A DNA stretch of 64,000 nt. Origin: Eubacteriales bacterium (GTDB taxonomy: Bacteria > Bacillota_A > Clostridia > Christensenellales > Aristaeellaceae). Position 1 is the stretch's first letter, and the number at the start of each line of letters is the position of its first letter. The notes beneath the pieces were generated by a model. The model did no database searches. It was not told the origin of the DNA and saw only the letters and a program-made list of their open reading frames with translations. Position numbers and translations under genes: made by a program. Shown here one piece after another: positions 7,698 to 16,016 of this stretch. Location of the stretch: the NCBI GenBank assembly GCA_029974035.1, contig JARKQG010000134.1:4765-68764 (forward strand), given 5' to 3'.

Positions 7698-7737
7698 CCA
7701 AAGGCCCGGCGCTTCGCATGAAGCGCCGGGCCTTTGG
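7698..7737. terminator. Strong bidirectional hairpin terminator
   Basis: An 18-bp perfect stem (7698-7715 with 7720-7737) closes a GCAT loop. It lies between the convergent DUF503 and UroD-like genes and can serve both. Confidence 0.85.
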
Positions 7738-7747
7738 TGCGCGGAAA

Positions 7748-8758
7748 CTACGCGCCGTAAAAGTCGTCCACCGCCTGAAAGAAGGCGTCGATGTTCTCCC
7801 AGCGGGACGCGGGCGGGATGTCACATCCGGAGGAAATCAAAAAGTGCGGGTACTTGGCGCACCGCTGCATCAGCGCCAGCGTTTCGGCGCGCACGGATTC
7901 GGGGGTGCCGTTGCGGAACTGCCCGGCGGGGTCCACGTTGCCCATGCAGGGCAGGTTTTGGGGCATCTTCTTCAGGATCTCCTCCATGTCCACGGCGTTT
8001 CCGAAGTGATAGGCCGCCGCGCCCATGGCGGAAATCTCCTCCGTCATGTTGACCACGGCGCTGCCGCAGTTGTGGTAGACCACCAGAAAATCGTCCGTCT
8101 GCACCGCGTCGATCAGCCGCTTGACGTAGCGGCAGGAAAACTCCTCCGCCAGCGCCGGGTTCAAAACGCCCGCCAGCGGCTCGGCCATCACCACGCCGTC
8201 GGCGCCCGCGTCGCGGTAGCGCTTCGCGTATTCGATCAAAAAGCCGGTGACCTTCTCCAGCACCCGGTGCACAACCTCAGGCTCGTCATAACAGGTGTAC
8301 ATGATCTCCGTCACGTCCATCAGCCGCCCGGCCAGCGAAAACGGCCCGATGATGCCCGCCAGCACGGGCCTGTCCGCAATCAGGCGCGCGGCCTCCTCGA
8401 TGGCGCGGATGTAAAGCCCCGTTCGGCCCGCGCCCACCGGCGGCACCGCGAGGTTATCCGCGTCCTCCTCCGAATGGATGACGCAGCCCGTCACCGTGGG
8501 CACCTCCTCGTCGCTCAGGCGGATCGCGGCGCCGAAGCATTCCGCCTCCACGGACAGGTCCATCAGGCTCACGGACGCCGCGCTCTTCACCCGCTGGGCC
8601 ACCTTCAGCATGCCCTGGGCCTGCAGGCCGGCGTCGGAAATCAGTTCCCGGACGGTGATCCCCATCAGCTGGATCGCGGGAAAGGACAGTACCGGCAGCG
8701 CCCTTTTCACCGGCGCGGCCATCAGTTCGTTCAGCCATACCTTCATGTTCCGCTTCAC
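7748..8758 (-). CDS. Uroporphyrinogen decarboxylase-family (MtaA/CmuA-like) methyltransferase
   Basis: 336 residues. The UroD fold is indicated by LSFPAIQLMGITVRELISD at the start, GIIGPFSLAGRLMDVTEIM in the middle, and VVYHNCGSAV and LPCMGNVDPAGQFRNGTPE near the end. The last two match methylcobamide:CoM methyltransferase relatives (H-x-C zinc-site region, GN.DP). A heme-pathway UroD is unlikely because no other heme genes are nearby. A GTG start at 8758 is preferred because GGAGG lies nine bases upstream; an ATG 12 bases inside is the alternative. Substrate and corrinoid partner are unknown: no corrinoid protein gene is seen in the window. Confidence 0.75.
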   Translation of the reverse strand: MKRNMKVWLNELMAAPVKRALPVLSFPAIQLMGITVRELISDAGLQAQGMLKVAQRVKSAASVSLMDLSVEAECFGAAIRLSDEEVPTVTGCVIHSEEDADNLAVPPVGAGRTGLYIRAIEEAARLIADRPVLAGIIGPFSLAGRLMDVTEIMYTCYDEPEVVHRVLEKVTGFLIEYAKRYRDAGADGVVMAEPLAGVLNPALAEEFSCRYVKRLIDAVQTDDFLVVYHNCGSAVVNMTEEISAMGAAAYHFGNAVDMEEILKKMPQNLPCMGNVDPAGQFRNGTPESVRAETLALMQRCAKYPHFLISSGCDIPPASRWENIDAFFQAVDDFYGA

Positions 8759-8876
8759 GGCACTCAACCTCCACGGTATTATCCCGGCAATACTGTACCG
8801 CAAATGCGCGCGCGGGTCGCGCGATTCGTTTGGTTTTACATGTGATTATTTCGGATTTCGGGCGGCCGACAAGACG

Positions 8877-8930
8877 CCAAAACCACCCTCGGGCCCGCGG
8901 AGAAAGCCGCGGGCCCGAGGGTGGTTTTGG
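8877..8930. terminator. Very long hairpin terminator after the SOD gene
   Basis: A 24-bp perfect inverted repeat (8877-8900 with 8907-8930) encloses a 6-base loop and begins directly after the stop codon of the minus-strand SOD-family gene. The distal arm ends in a GGTTTTGG tract. Confidence 0.85.
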
Positions 8931-9437
8931 TTACGCCAGCGGGGCAATCACGCCGCAGGCGATGCGTTCGCCGGACATACCCGCCGGCTGGGATGTAAAG
9001 TCGTCCGGGTCCAGATGCACCACCACGGTGCGGCCGGTCACCTGGGGCACGGTAAAGCGGTCGGTGTAGACCATGCTCCAGGCGAAGCCCGCGTTTCCAA
9101 AGAGCGGCGGAAGGTCGCCCGCGTGCTGCGGATGCTCGCAGTCGTAGGGGTTGAAGTGGCTGCCGGCGTCCTCAAAGGGCGCATCCGCGGTGCCGGTGCA
9201 GCCGGAGCCCTCGTGGATGTGAAAGCCGAACACGCGGCCCGCGCAGGGTCCGCTCTCTCCGGGAAGGCCGGTAAATTCAGCGGCCACGACGACGCCCGGC
9301 CCGCTGGGGTAGAAGGTGACATACCCTTCCACGGCGGGGTACGCGGCGCTCCCCCGCACCACGGCCCTCGCGGCGGGCCGCAGCGTGCGCAGCAAGTGGC
9401 CCAGATAGCTTGCGCCCTGTCCCCGGCCATAGTACAA
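8931..9437 (-). CDS. Copper/zinc superoxide dismutase family protein
   Basis: 168 residues. The Cu/Zn-SOD signature pieces appear in order: FGFHIHEGSGC (copper His pair and disulfide Cys), GSHFNPYDCEHPQHAGDLPPLF (bridging and zinc His with the zinc Asp in AGDLP), VVVHLDPDDF (last copper His) and RIACGVI (second Cys). Family role: disproportionation of superoxide. No signal peptide is present, unlike most bacterial SodC, so a cytosolic protein or another use of the fold is possible. The start is a TTG (9437) with GGGAGGTG upstream; no in-frame ATG is near. Confidence 0.85.
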   Translation of the reverse strand: MYYGRGQGASYLGHLLRTLRPAARAVVRGSAAYPAVEGYVTFYPSGPGVVVAAEFTGLPGESGPCAGRVFGFHIHEGSGCTGTADAPFEDAGSHFNPYDCEHPQHAGDLPPLFGNAGFAWSMVYTDRFTVPQVTGRTVVVHLDPDDFTSQPAGMSGERIACGVIAPLA

Positions 9438-9516
9438 CCTGAAACACCTCCCTTTTGATGAAGCTGTTCCATTGTATGCGGCAAAGCGGCGCGGGCATGC
9501 CTGGGCGCGGGAGGCC

Positions 9517-10008
9517 TCAGCGGTACAGGGTTTCGGCGCCGCGCTCCGCCTTCACGTTCACGGACTGGGCGCGCAGCGTCAGGTAAGTCTGGCCCTCCAG
9601 GTCGTACTTGTCAAGCACGCCGGTGACCTCAATCCAGTCGTTGTCACTGGGCATGTCGCCGTCCCAGGTGAATTCAAAGCCGCACATGGAGCCGTCGTTG
9701 CCGCAGCAGCCGGGCCCGACGCGGTACACGTACTCGTAGGTGGTGTCGCTGGGCTCGTAATACTCCGACGTGAACATGCCCTCCAGCTTGATCGTGCGGC
9801 CGATGTAGTCCTCGTAATTGGTGTAGATTTCATTGATGTAGGTGACGTACATGTTTTCGGTCAGCTCGATGGCCGCGCCCGCGGCGGCGCTTTGGGCGGC
9901 GGAATCCTGCGTCTGATCCTGTGCGGAATCATCCGCGCGCTTCACCGCGCATCCGGAAAGCGCCAGCGCCAGGCCAAGAAACAGCACAAAAACCGTAAAT
10001 TTTTTCAT
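9517..10008 (-). CDS. Lipoprotein with OB-fold-like domain, in the zinc-uptake run
   Basis: 163 residues. A lipoprotein signal peptide ends in LALSGC (lipid Cys about residue 20). A Gln/Asp/Ala spacer follows, then a domain with YIGRTIKLEGMFTSEYYEP, YRVGPGCCGNDGSMCGFEFTW and DNDWIEVTGVLDKYD. The strands and the CC..D motif resemble the OB-like C-terminal domain of DUF1980/YcgQ proteins, which occur with zinc-regulated permeases. It lies 4 bases past the overlap with the ZnuB-like gene and probably shares its mRNA. It may help deliver or sense metal at the membrane; no direct evidence. Confidence 0.6.
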   Translation of the reverse strand: MKKFTVFVLFLGLALALSGCAVKRADDSAQDQTQDSAAQSAAAGAAIELTENMYVTYINEIYTNYEDYIGRTIKLEGMFTSEYYEPSDTTYEYVYRVGPGCCGNDGSMCGFEFTWDGDMPSDNDWIEVTGVLDKYDLEGQTYLTLRAQSVNVKAERGAETLYR

Positions 10009-10832
10009 GTCTTTCGCCTCCCCTTGATGAACGCCGCGCCGGAAAACACGCCAAACATGATCATGTTGGCCGATACCACGCTGGCGCCGGCGGGCGTGGC
10101 CGCCAGGTAGGAAACCGTCATCCCGATCAGGAAGTTGACCACCGACAGCACCGCGGCGCAGGCGATCACCGACCGGTAGGAGCGCATCAGCCGCATGGCG
10201 GTCAGCGCCGGGAAGATCACCAGGCTCGAAATCAGAAGCGCGCCCATCAGCCGCATGCCCACCACCACGGTCACCGCCGTCAAAAGCGCCAGCAGCATGT
10301 TGTAAAGCCCGGCCTTCACGCCGGTGGCGCGGGCAAAGCCCTCGTCAAAGGTGACCGTGAAGATCTGCGCGTAGAAGACCAGGTACAGCGCCAGCACCGC
10401 CAGCGACAGGATCACGCTCAGGGTCACGTCGGATCTGCTCATCGCCAGGATGGACCCGAACATGTAGTTGCACACGTCCACGTTCATGCCGGTGGTGATG
10501 GAGATCACCATCACGCCCACGGCCAGAGACCCGGTGGAGATCAGCGCGATGGCGGCATCGCCCTTGATCTTGCTGCGCTCGCTGAGTCGCAAAAGCAGAA
10601 ACGCCGCCAAAATCACCACCGGCACCGCCACGCCCAGGGGCGCGGCGCCCAGCGCCTGGGCGATGGCCAGCGCGCCGAAGCCCACGTGGGACAGCCCGTC
10701 GCCGATCATCGAATACCGCTTGAGCACCAGGTTCACGCCCAGGAGCGCCGCGCACAGCGCCACCAGGATGCCCACGATCAGCGCGCGGGACAAAAACGGG
10801 TAGGACAGCATCTGCCGGATCACGTCAATCAT
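10005..10832 (-). CDS. znuB: Zinc/manganese ABC transporter permease, ZnuB/TroC type
   Basis: 275 residues with about eight hydrophobic segments. The family motifs are LKRYSMIGDGLSHVGFGALAIAQALG in the first third and LISSLVIFPALTAMRLMRSY near the end. It forms the membrane channel with the ZnuC ATPase. The start is the ATG at 10832 (GGGGGTGG upstream, inside the ZnuC gene end); a GTG nine bases earlier is possible. The ZnuC stop lies inside the first codons, so the genes overlap. Metal specificity (Zn or Mn) is inferred from the His-rich binding protein of the same operon. Confidence 0.88.
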   Translation of the reverse strand: MIDVIRQMLSYPFLSRALIVGILVALCAALLGVNLVLKRYSMIGDGLSHVGFGALAIAQALGAAPLGVAVPVVILAAFLLLRLSERSKIKGDAAIALISTGSLAVGVMVISITTGMNVDVCNYMFGSILAMSRSDVTLSVILSLAVLALYLVFYAQIFTVTFDEGFARATGVKAGLYNMLLALLTAVTVVVGMRLMGALLISSLVIFPALTAMRLMRSYRSVIACAAVLSVVNFLIGMTVSYLAATPAGASVVSANMIMFGVFSGAAFIKGRRKT

Positions 10833-11529
10833 CCGCGCCACCCCCCAGAAACAGCCGTCCGGCGGCGCTTTGGCGGTAGCCCTCCACCGTGCCGAAGAAG
10901 AGGGGGCTGCCCGCCAGGTGCAGGATGTGGGTGGCGTACCGTACCGCGGCGCGGACGTCGTGGGACACCATGATGACCGCGATGCCGCCCCGGTGGATCT
11001 CGCCGATCAGGCGGTACAGTTCCTTGGTGGCCACGGGGTCGAGCCCCGCGGTGGGCTCGTCCAGCACGATCAGCCGGGTGGTGGCGCACAGCGCCCGGGC
11101 CAAAAGCACCCGCTGCTGCTGACCGCCGGAGAGCGCCCGGTAGGGGCGCCTCGCCAGCGCGGCCACCCCCAGCCTTTCCATGTTGGCCCGGGCGCGGCCG
11201 CGCTCGCCCCCGGAATACCAGGGGCGGACGCCGCGCCGGTTGAGGCAGCCCGACAGCACAACCTCCCACACGCTGGCGGGGAAATCCCGCATCAGCCCGG
11301 TCTGCTGGGGCATGTAGCCGATTTGGTCCCGGGAGAGGCCGCCGCCTGTCAGGACGGCGCCGTCCCGCACGGGCTCGAGGCCCAGAAGCGCCTTCATCAG
11401 CGTGCTCTTGCCGGAGCCGTTCTCCCCCACGACGCAGAGGTAATCCCCCTGATCCACCGAAAAGGATACGTCCTTCAAGGCCACGCCGCCCTCGTAGGCG
11501 ACCGACACGTCCTGACAGGCGACCAGCAT
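10825..11529 (-). CDS. znuC: Zinc ABC transporter ATP-binding protein, ZnuC type
   Basis: 234 residues. A complete ABC ATPase: Walker A GENGSGKST near residue 40, Q-loop in YMPQQTGLM, signature LSGGQQQR, Walker B LIVLDEPTAG and switch His in VSHDVRAA. It powers the ZnuB channel. The ATG (11529) overlaps the TAA of znuA by one base (TAATG) and the gene end overlaps znuB. Short size and lack of extra domains are normal for metal-uptake ABC ATPases. Confidence 0.9.
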   Translation of the reverse strand: MLVACQDVSVAYEGGVALKDVSFSVDQGDYLCVVGENGSGKSTLMKALLGLEPVRDGAVLTGGGLSRDQIGYMPQQTGLMRDFPASVWEVVLSGCLNRRGVRPWYSGGERGRARANMERLGVAALARRPYRALSGGQQQRVLLARALCATTRLIVLDEPTAGLDPVATKELYRLIGEIHRGGIAVIMVSHDVRAAVRYATHILHLAGSPLFFGTVEGYRQSAAGRLFLGGGADD

Positions 11530-12518
11530 TACTTCATCGCCTCCCGGAGGGTTTCAAGATTCGCGCGCATCAGCGAAACGTAGGTCGCGCCCGCGTCAAA
11601 ATCCGCGCGGGACACGTTGTGGCCGGAGTGAAACATCGCGGTCTTCGCGCCGGTCTGCTCGGCGATGCTGTCGGCCACCAGGTGGTTGGACAATTCGATG
11701 TAGAACACCGTGGACACCCCGGTCTCCCTCACCTTGTCGATCAGAAAGGCGATGGTGCCCGCGCTGGGTTCGGTCTCGTTGCTGCAGCCGGGGAACGCGG
11801 CGTAGCAGGTGAGCCCGTACGCGTCGGCAAAGTAGCGCAGCGGAAAGCGGTCGCCCACGATCAGGGTCTTGTTTTCCACGCCGTCAAAGAACTCGTCAAA
11901 CTGCCGGTCGAGCGCGGCCAGCGCTTCGCCGTAGGTTTCGGAATTGGCCGCGTAGACCGCCGCGTCTTCCGGATCGACGGCGCTCAGGCGCTTGGCGATC
12001 GCCCGCTGGATCAGGTCGGCATTCTTCGGCGACGTCCACACATGCTCGTCATACTCGATCTCGTGGAGCCCGTCCTCGTCTTCGTGGTCCTCGTCCTCGT
12101 GGTCCTCGTCCTCGTGGTCCTCGTGGTCGTGTCCCGTGTCGGTCATGCCCTCCAGCACTTCTTCCGCCACGGCGTCCACGCAGTCGATCATGCGCAGCGC
12201 GGGCACCTCATGGTCAAAGGCGGACAGGATGTCGTCCACCCAGGCGTCGCCCTCGCCGCCGGTGTAGACGAACAGGTCGGCGTTCTGGATCTTCAGGATG
12301 TCCTGGGGCGTGGGCTCATAGGAATGGCTCTCGGAGCCGGGCGGCAGCAGCATGGCCACGTCGGCGGCCTCGCCGGCCACCTGACGGCAGAAGTCGAAGG
12401 CGGGGAAATTGGTGGCGACGACAGAGGGCTTTTCGCCCTCCGCGGCCAGCGCGGGCGCGCCGGCCATCGCGGCGGACAGTATGACCAGGGCGGTCAAAGC
12501 CGCCAGTATTTTTCTCAT
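11529..12518 (-). CDS. znuA: Zinc-binding solute protein, ZnuA/AdcA type
   Basis: 329 residues. The type I signal peptide ends about ALAAE and has no lipobox. The A9-type metal-binding fold shows SHSYEPTPQDILKIQNADLFVYTGG, EYDEHVWTSPKNA (metal His) and GDRFPLRYFADAYGL, with FHSGHNVSR near the end. Between the lobes is the usual His/Asp/Glu-rich loop, here an exact series of HEDEDHEDED units encoded by 15-bp DNA repeats near 12078-12125. Role: capture Zn(II) outside the membrane for ZnuBC. No Zur box was recognised upstream. Confidence 0.9.
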   Translation of the reverse strand: MRKILAALTALVILSAAMAGAPALAAEGEKPSVVATNFPAFDFCRQVAGEAADVAMLLPPGSESHSYEPTPQDILKIQNADLFVYTGGEGDAWVDDILSAFDHEVPALRMIDCVDAVAEEVLEGMTDTGHDHEDHEDEDHEDEDHEDEDGLHEIEYDEHVWTSPKNADLIQRAIAKRLSAVDPEDAAVYAANSETYGEALAALDRQFDEFFDGVENKTLIVGDRFPLRYFADAYGLTCYAAFPGCSNETEPSAGTIAFLIDKVRETGVSTVFYIELSNHLVADSIAEQTGAKTAMFHSGHNVSRADFDAGATYVSLMRANLETLREAMK

Positions 12519-12549
12519 GATGATTCCTCCATGCGCTTGATGGGTGCGG

Positions 12550-12572
12550 AAAAAAGGCCCGAAAGCCGGGCC
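12550..12572 (-). terminator. Terminator or attenuator before znuA
   Basis: GGCCCG and CGGGCC (12556-12561 and 12567-12572) form a six-bp stem followed on the minus strand by six T. It lies between the small His/Cys protein gene and znuA and may either end that transcript or attenuate it, because no clear promoter is seen in the 30 bases left before znuA. Confidence 0.7.
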
Positions 12573-12588
12573 GCGCAGGGAGGCGGTA

Positions 12589-12888
12589 TCAATCGTTCAT
12601 TCGGATGTTCAGCGAAACGAGGGATGCGCCGGCGGCGCCAAAGGCGCGCTCGCCCGGAAGGACCGGCGGCGCGACGCGGGCGAGGAGGGCCAGCGCGCGG
12701 GTCAGCGCCACCGCGCCCAGCGCCCTGAAGGCCAGCTGGGAGGCGGTGTAGGCCACGCACAGCGGGCAATGCCCGTCCGCACAGTGGTGGCCGGCGTGGG
12801 CAAACTGGATGCCCACCGCCAGGAGGACCGCCAGCGCAAACAGCGCCGCGAGGGTCAGCGCGGTCCGCCGAAAGGTCCTTGTCCGCAT
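12589..12888 (-). CDS. Small membrane protein with His/Cys cluster
   Basis: 99 residues, not recognised. One strong hydrophobic segment (residues about 9-30) is followed by a cluster HAGHHCADGHCPLC with three Cys and four His in 14 residues, then a second hydrophobic stretch and a tail. The cluster looks like a metal-binding site exposed at the membrane surface. The ATG at 12888 has AAAGGGGGG upstream. It lies directly before znuA in the same direction and 140 bases after phoR. Function in zinc or copper handling is suggested by the residues and the neighbour, nothing more. Confidence 0.6.
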   Translation of the reverse strand: MRTRTFRRTALTLAALFALAVLLAVGIQFAHAGHHCADGHCPLCVAYTASQLAFRALGAVALTRALALLARVAPPVLPGERAFGAAGASLVSLNIRMND

Positions 12889-13028
12889 GGCGCGCCCCCC
12901 CTTTCGCGTATCCCCGTCGAATCTGCCGGCGGGCCCCGGAGGGCCGCCGCTTCCAATGGGACGCGCACCGGGCCCGGCCGGTTCCATCAAATTGTCAGAG
13001 GATCGGCGGACGCTGCCCGGGCAAGGCG

Positions 13029-14696
13029 TCAACCCGGCCCCGGAAAGGTGATTGTAATGCTGGTGCCCGCGCCCGGCTCGCTGGCGAGGGACACCCCCGC
13101 GCCGTGCACGGCGGCGCTGTGCTTGACGATGGAGAGCCCCAGCCCGGTGCCGCCGGTTTCGCGGGCGTGGCTGTGGTCCACGCGGTAGAACCGCTCGAAC
13201 ACCCGCGCCTGGTGCTCCGGCGGGATGCCGATGCCGGTGTCCCGCACGGTGAGGGTGGCGCCGTCCGCCCCGCCGCCGAGGACGACCTCCACGCGGCCGC
13301 CCTTCACGTTGTACTTGACGGCGTTGTCGCAGAGGTTGTAGACCATCTCCTCCAGAATCTTCTCGTAGCCGCTGACCCATGCGGGCCCGCCGGATACGTC
13401 GATGCGCACCCCGCGCCGCTCGGCCAGCGGCGCGAGCCGCCGGGCCACGCCCTCTGAGAGCGCCGCCAGGTCCACCCTGGCCTTTTCCGGCAGGCGGGCC
13501 TTTTCGTCCAGGCGCGACAGCTTCATCACGTCCTCCACCAGCGCCACGAGGCGGCTGGCCTCGTCGTAGATGCGGGCGGCAAAGTCCTGCATGTCGTCGG
13601 GGCGGACGGTGCCGTTTTTCATGATCTCGGCGTAGCCGATGATGGAGGTCAGCGGCGTCTTGAGCTCGTGGGACACATTGGCGGTAAACTCCCTGCGGCT
13701 GCGCTCGGCGCTCACCCGGTCGGTGACGTCCAGGGCCAGGATCACCGCGCCCCGGGCGCCGTTTTCCGGTTCCACGGGGTTTCCGATCAACTGAAAGACG
13801 CGCTCGCCCATCTTCAGCTCCGCCTCGGCGCTCTCGCCCCGGAGCGCCCGTTCCACCACCCGCTCCAGCGCCACCGAGCGGTTGACCGACAGGATGGGCC
13901 GGCCGGCGTAGGCGTCCGGGCGGACGCCGAAGATCTCCGCAGCGCTCTCGTTGATGGACAGCACGTCCCCCGCGCCGGAGAGCAGCACCATGCCCTCGCG
14001 CATGTGGGCGGTGACGGCGGCGAACTCGCGCCGGTTCTCGGTCAGCTCCTGCAGGCGCCTGCCCAGCTCCTCCTTCTGGCGCTGCATGCGCGACAGGAGC
14101 GGGCTCAGCTCGTCATACACATCGTTTTCCAGCGGCTGGTCCAGGTTCAGGTGGTTGATGGGCGCCACGATGCGCCCGGCCATGGTCCGCGCCATCAGAA
14201 GGGATACGACGCTCACGCCCGCGAGGATCAGCAAAAACAGCGGCAGCAGCCGGAGGAGAAGGCCCACCACGCTCGCCTGGGTGTTGGAGAGCCTGAGCAC
14301 GTTGCCGTCGTCGGTGCGCACGGCAAAGTACAGCGTTTCCTGGGCAAGGGTATCGGAATAGCGGTGGGTCTGGCCGCTGCCGCCCGCCAGCGCGGCCTTT
14401 ATCTCGGGGCGGCTCAGGTGGTTTTCCATCTGCTCGGCGTCGGCGGTGCTGTCGTAGAGCACGGTGCCGTCGGGCGCCACCAGCGTGACGCGGCTGTCCC
14501 CGTGAAAGTTGCGGAAATAGGCGGCCTCGTCGGTCTCCCGGGCCATGGCGTAGATGAGGTAGGCGGCCTCCACCTTGAGCCGGTCCTCCAGCTGCCGGGT
14601 GTAGGACTGGTACAGCGTCAGCATGATGAGGGCGGAGGCCAGGACCGCGGCGAGGAGCGCGGCGGCGAAGATGATCCGGAAGATCCGCTTTGTCAT
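13029..14696 (-). CDS. phoR: Sensor histidine kinase, PhoR-like
   Basis: 555 residues. Two membrane segments flank an extracytoplasmic loop (about 1-190); the second is LLLRLLPLFLLILAGVSVVSLLMARTMAG. A linker and PAS-type domain follow (LSGAGDVLSINESAAEIFGVRPDAYAGRPI), then the dimerisation domain with phospho-acceptor His in FTANVSHELKTPLTSIIGYAE, then the ATP domain with N-box NLCDNAVKYN, G1 DTGIGIPPEHQ and G2 GGTGLGLSIVKH. Under phosphate starvation it would phosphorylate PhoB. It starts one base after the phoB stop and is the last gene of the pst-pho run. Confidence 0.9.
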   Translation of the reverse strand: MTKRIFRIIFAAALLAAVLASALIMLTLYQSYTRQLEDRLKVEAAYLIYAMARETDEAAYFRNFHGDSRVTLVAPDGTVLYDSTADAEQMENHLSRPEIKAALAGGSGQTHRYSDTLAQETLYFAVRTDDGNVLRLSNTQASVVGLLLRLLPLFLLILAGVSVVSLLMARTMAGRIVAPINHLNLDQPLENDVYDELSPLLSRMQRQKEELGRRLQELTENRREFAAVTAHMREGMVLLSGAGDVLSINESAAEIFGVRPDAYAGRPILSVNRSVALERVVERALRGESAEAELKMGERVFQLIGNPVEPENGARGAVILALDVTDRVSAERSRREFTANVSHELKTPLTSIIGYAEIMKNGTVRPDDMQDFAARIYDEASRLVALVEDVMKLSRLDEKARLPEKARVDLAALSEGVARRLAPLAERRGVRIDVSGGPAWVSGYEKILEEMVYNLCDNAVKYNVKGGRVEVVLGGGADGATLTVRDTGIGIPPEHQARVFERFYRVDHSHARETGGTGLGLSIVKHSAAVHGAGVSLASEPGAGTSITITFPGPG

Positions 14697-14697
14697 G

Positions 14698-15366
14698 TCA
14701 GCCTCCGAAGCGGTAGCCCACGCCCCGCACGGTTTCAATCATGCCGCCCTGGGCGCCCAGCTTCTGCCGGAGCGTCTGGATGTGCACGTCCACGGTGCGG
14801 GTGCCGCCGCCGTAGCCCAGGTCCCACACGCGCTCCAGCAGCTTCTCGCGGGTGAAGGCCACGCCGCGGTTTTCCATCAGAAAGCGCAGAAGCTCGAACT
14901 CCTTGAGGGTGAGGCTCACATTCTCCCCGCCGGAGATCACCAGATGGCGGCGCGCGTCCACCGTCAGCGCGCCGCAGGTAATGGCCTCGGCGCCCTCCCT
15001 GGCGGCGGTGCGCCGCAAAAGCGCCTTGACGCGGGCCACCAGCTCCATCATGCCGAAGGGCTTGGCGATATAGTCGTCCGCGCCGGCGTCCAGGCCCACC
15101 ACGGTGTCAAATTCGGTGTCCTTGGCGGTGATCATGATGACCGGGATGGCGGCCGTCCGGCCGTCCTGGCGGAGCTTTTTGAGGATCGCAAGGCCGTCCT
15201 CGCCGGGCAGCATGATGTCCAGCAGCACCAGCTCCGGGGCGGCCTCGGCCACGGCGGCGAAAAACGGCCCGGCGGCGGAAAAGCCACTGGCCTCCATGCC
15301 CGTCTGCCGGAGGGTGTACACCACCAGGTCGCGGATGTTCGGGTCGTCCTCCACGTAGTAGATCAT
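14698..15366 (-). CDS. phoB: OmpR-family response regulator, PhoB-like
   Basis: 222 residues. The receiver domain shows the acidic pair EDD (residues 6-8), phospho-acceptor Asp in LVLLDIMLPGEDG, the Thr/Ser in VIMITAKD and the Lys in YIAKPFGMMEL. The C-terminal winged helix has LTLKEFELLRFLMENRG, RTVDVHIQTLRQKLG and VRGVGYRF. It would activate the pst genes in low phosphate. The ATG overlaps the TGA of phoU (ATGA). Confidence 0.92.
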   Translation of the reverse strand: MIYYVEDDPNIRDLVVYTLRQTGMEASGFSAAGPFFAAVAEAAPELVLLDIMLPGEDGLAILKKLRQDGRTAAIPVIMITAKDTEFDTVVGLDAGADDYIAKPFGMMELVARVKALLRRTAAREGAEAITCGALTVDARRHLVISGGENVSLTLKEFELLRFLMENRGVAFTREKLLERVWDLGYGGGTRTVDVHIQTLRQKLGAQGGMIETVRGVGYRFGG

Positions 15367-16016
15367 AGCGGCTCACCCTTGTGGCGGCCGGTGAGGGCGT
15401 ACTCCACCCACTCGGCGATGTTCTGGGCGTGGTCGCCGATGCGCTCGAAGTACTTGGCGATCATCAGAAGGTCCACGGCCTGCTCGCCGCTGGCGGCGTC
15501 CATGCGGATGCACTCGATCAGCTCGTACTTCACGATGTCGAACAGGTCGTCGATCACGTCGTCCATCTCGATGATCCGGCGCGCCAGCGCGAGGTCGCGC
15601 TTGACAAAGGCGTCCACCGCGCCGGTGACCATGCGGATGGCGGCGGCGGCCATCTGGGTCAGGTGCTCCAGCTTCTTGATGTAGGGCTTGCCGGCCAGGT
15701 AGATCACCAGACCGGAGATGTCCGCGGCCTGGTCGCCGATGCGCTCCATGTCGGTGATCATCTTCAGCGCGGCGGAGATGAGCCGGAGGTCCCGGGCCAC
15801 GGGCTGCTGCTTGAGCAGCAGCTTCATGCACAGCGCCTCGATGTCCCGCTCCTTCTGGTCCACCTCCTGGTCGAAGGCGATGGCCTCGGCGGCGGCGGAT
15901 ACGTCCTGGTTGGTCAGCGCCTGGGTGGCGCTCTCGATGGCGTGCTCGATCAGCGCGCCCATTTCGATCAGCTCGCGGCTGAGCCTGTCGAGCCGCTCGT
16001 CCAGCAGGTTGCCCAT
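15363..16016 (-). CDS. phoU: Phosphate transport regulator PhoU
   Basis: 217 residues, two three-helix bundles. The repeated metal-binding signature of PhoU appears in FDQEVDQKERDIEALC with ITDMERIGDQAADIS and again in EMDDVIDDLFD with AKYFERIGDHAQNIAEW. PhoU couples Pst transporter activity to PhoR and lowers phosphate uptake when phosphate is ample. The ATG overlaps the pstB TAA by one base (TAATG) and the gene end overlaps phoB. Confidence 0.95.
   Translation of the reverse strand: MGNLLDERLDRLSRELIEMGALIEHAIESATQALTNQDVSAAAEAIAFDQEVDQKERDIEALCMKLLLKQQPVARDLRLISAALKMITDMERIGDQAADISGLVIYLAGKPYIKKLEHLTQMAAAAIRMVTGAVDAFVKRDLALARRIIEMDDVIDDLFDIVKYELIECIRMDAASGEQAVDLLMIAKYFERIGDHAQNIAEWVEYALTGRHKGEPL

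Noticed and set aside
12060..12130. Short regular repeats as a CRISPR or REP array
   Set aside because: They lie inside znuA and encode the His/Asp/Glu loop.
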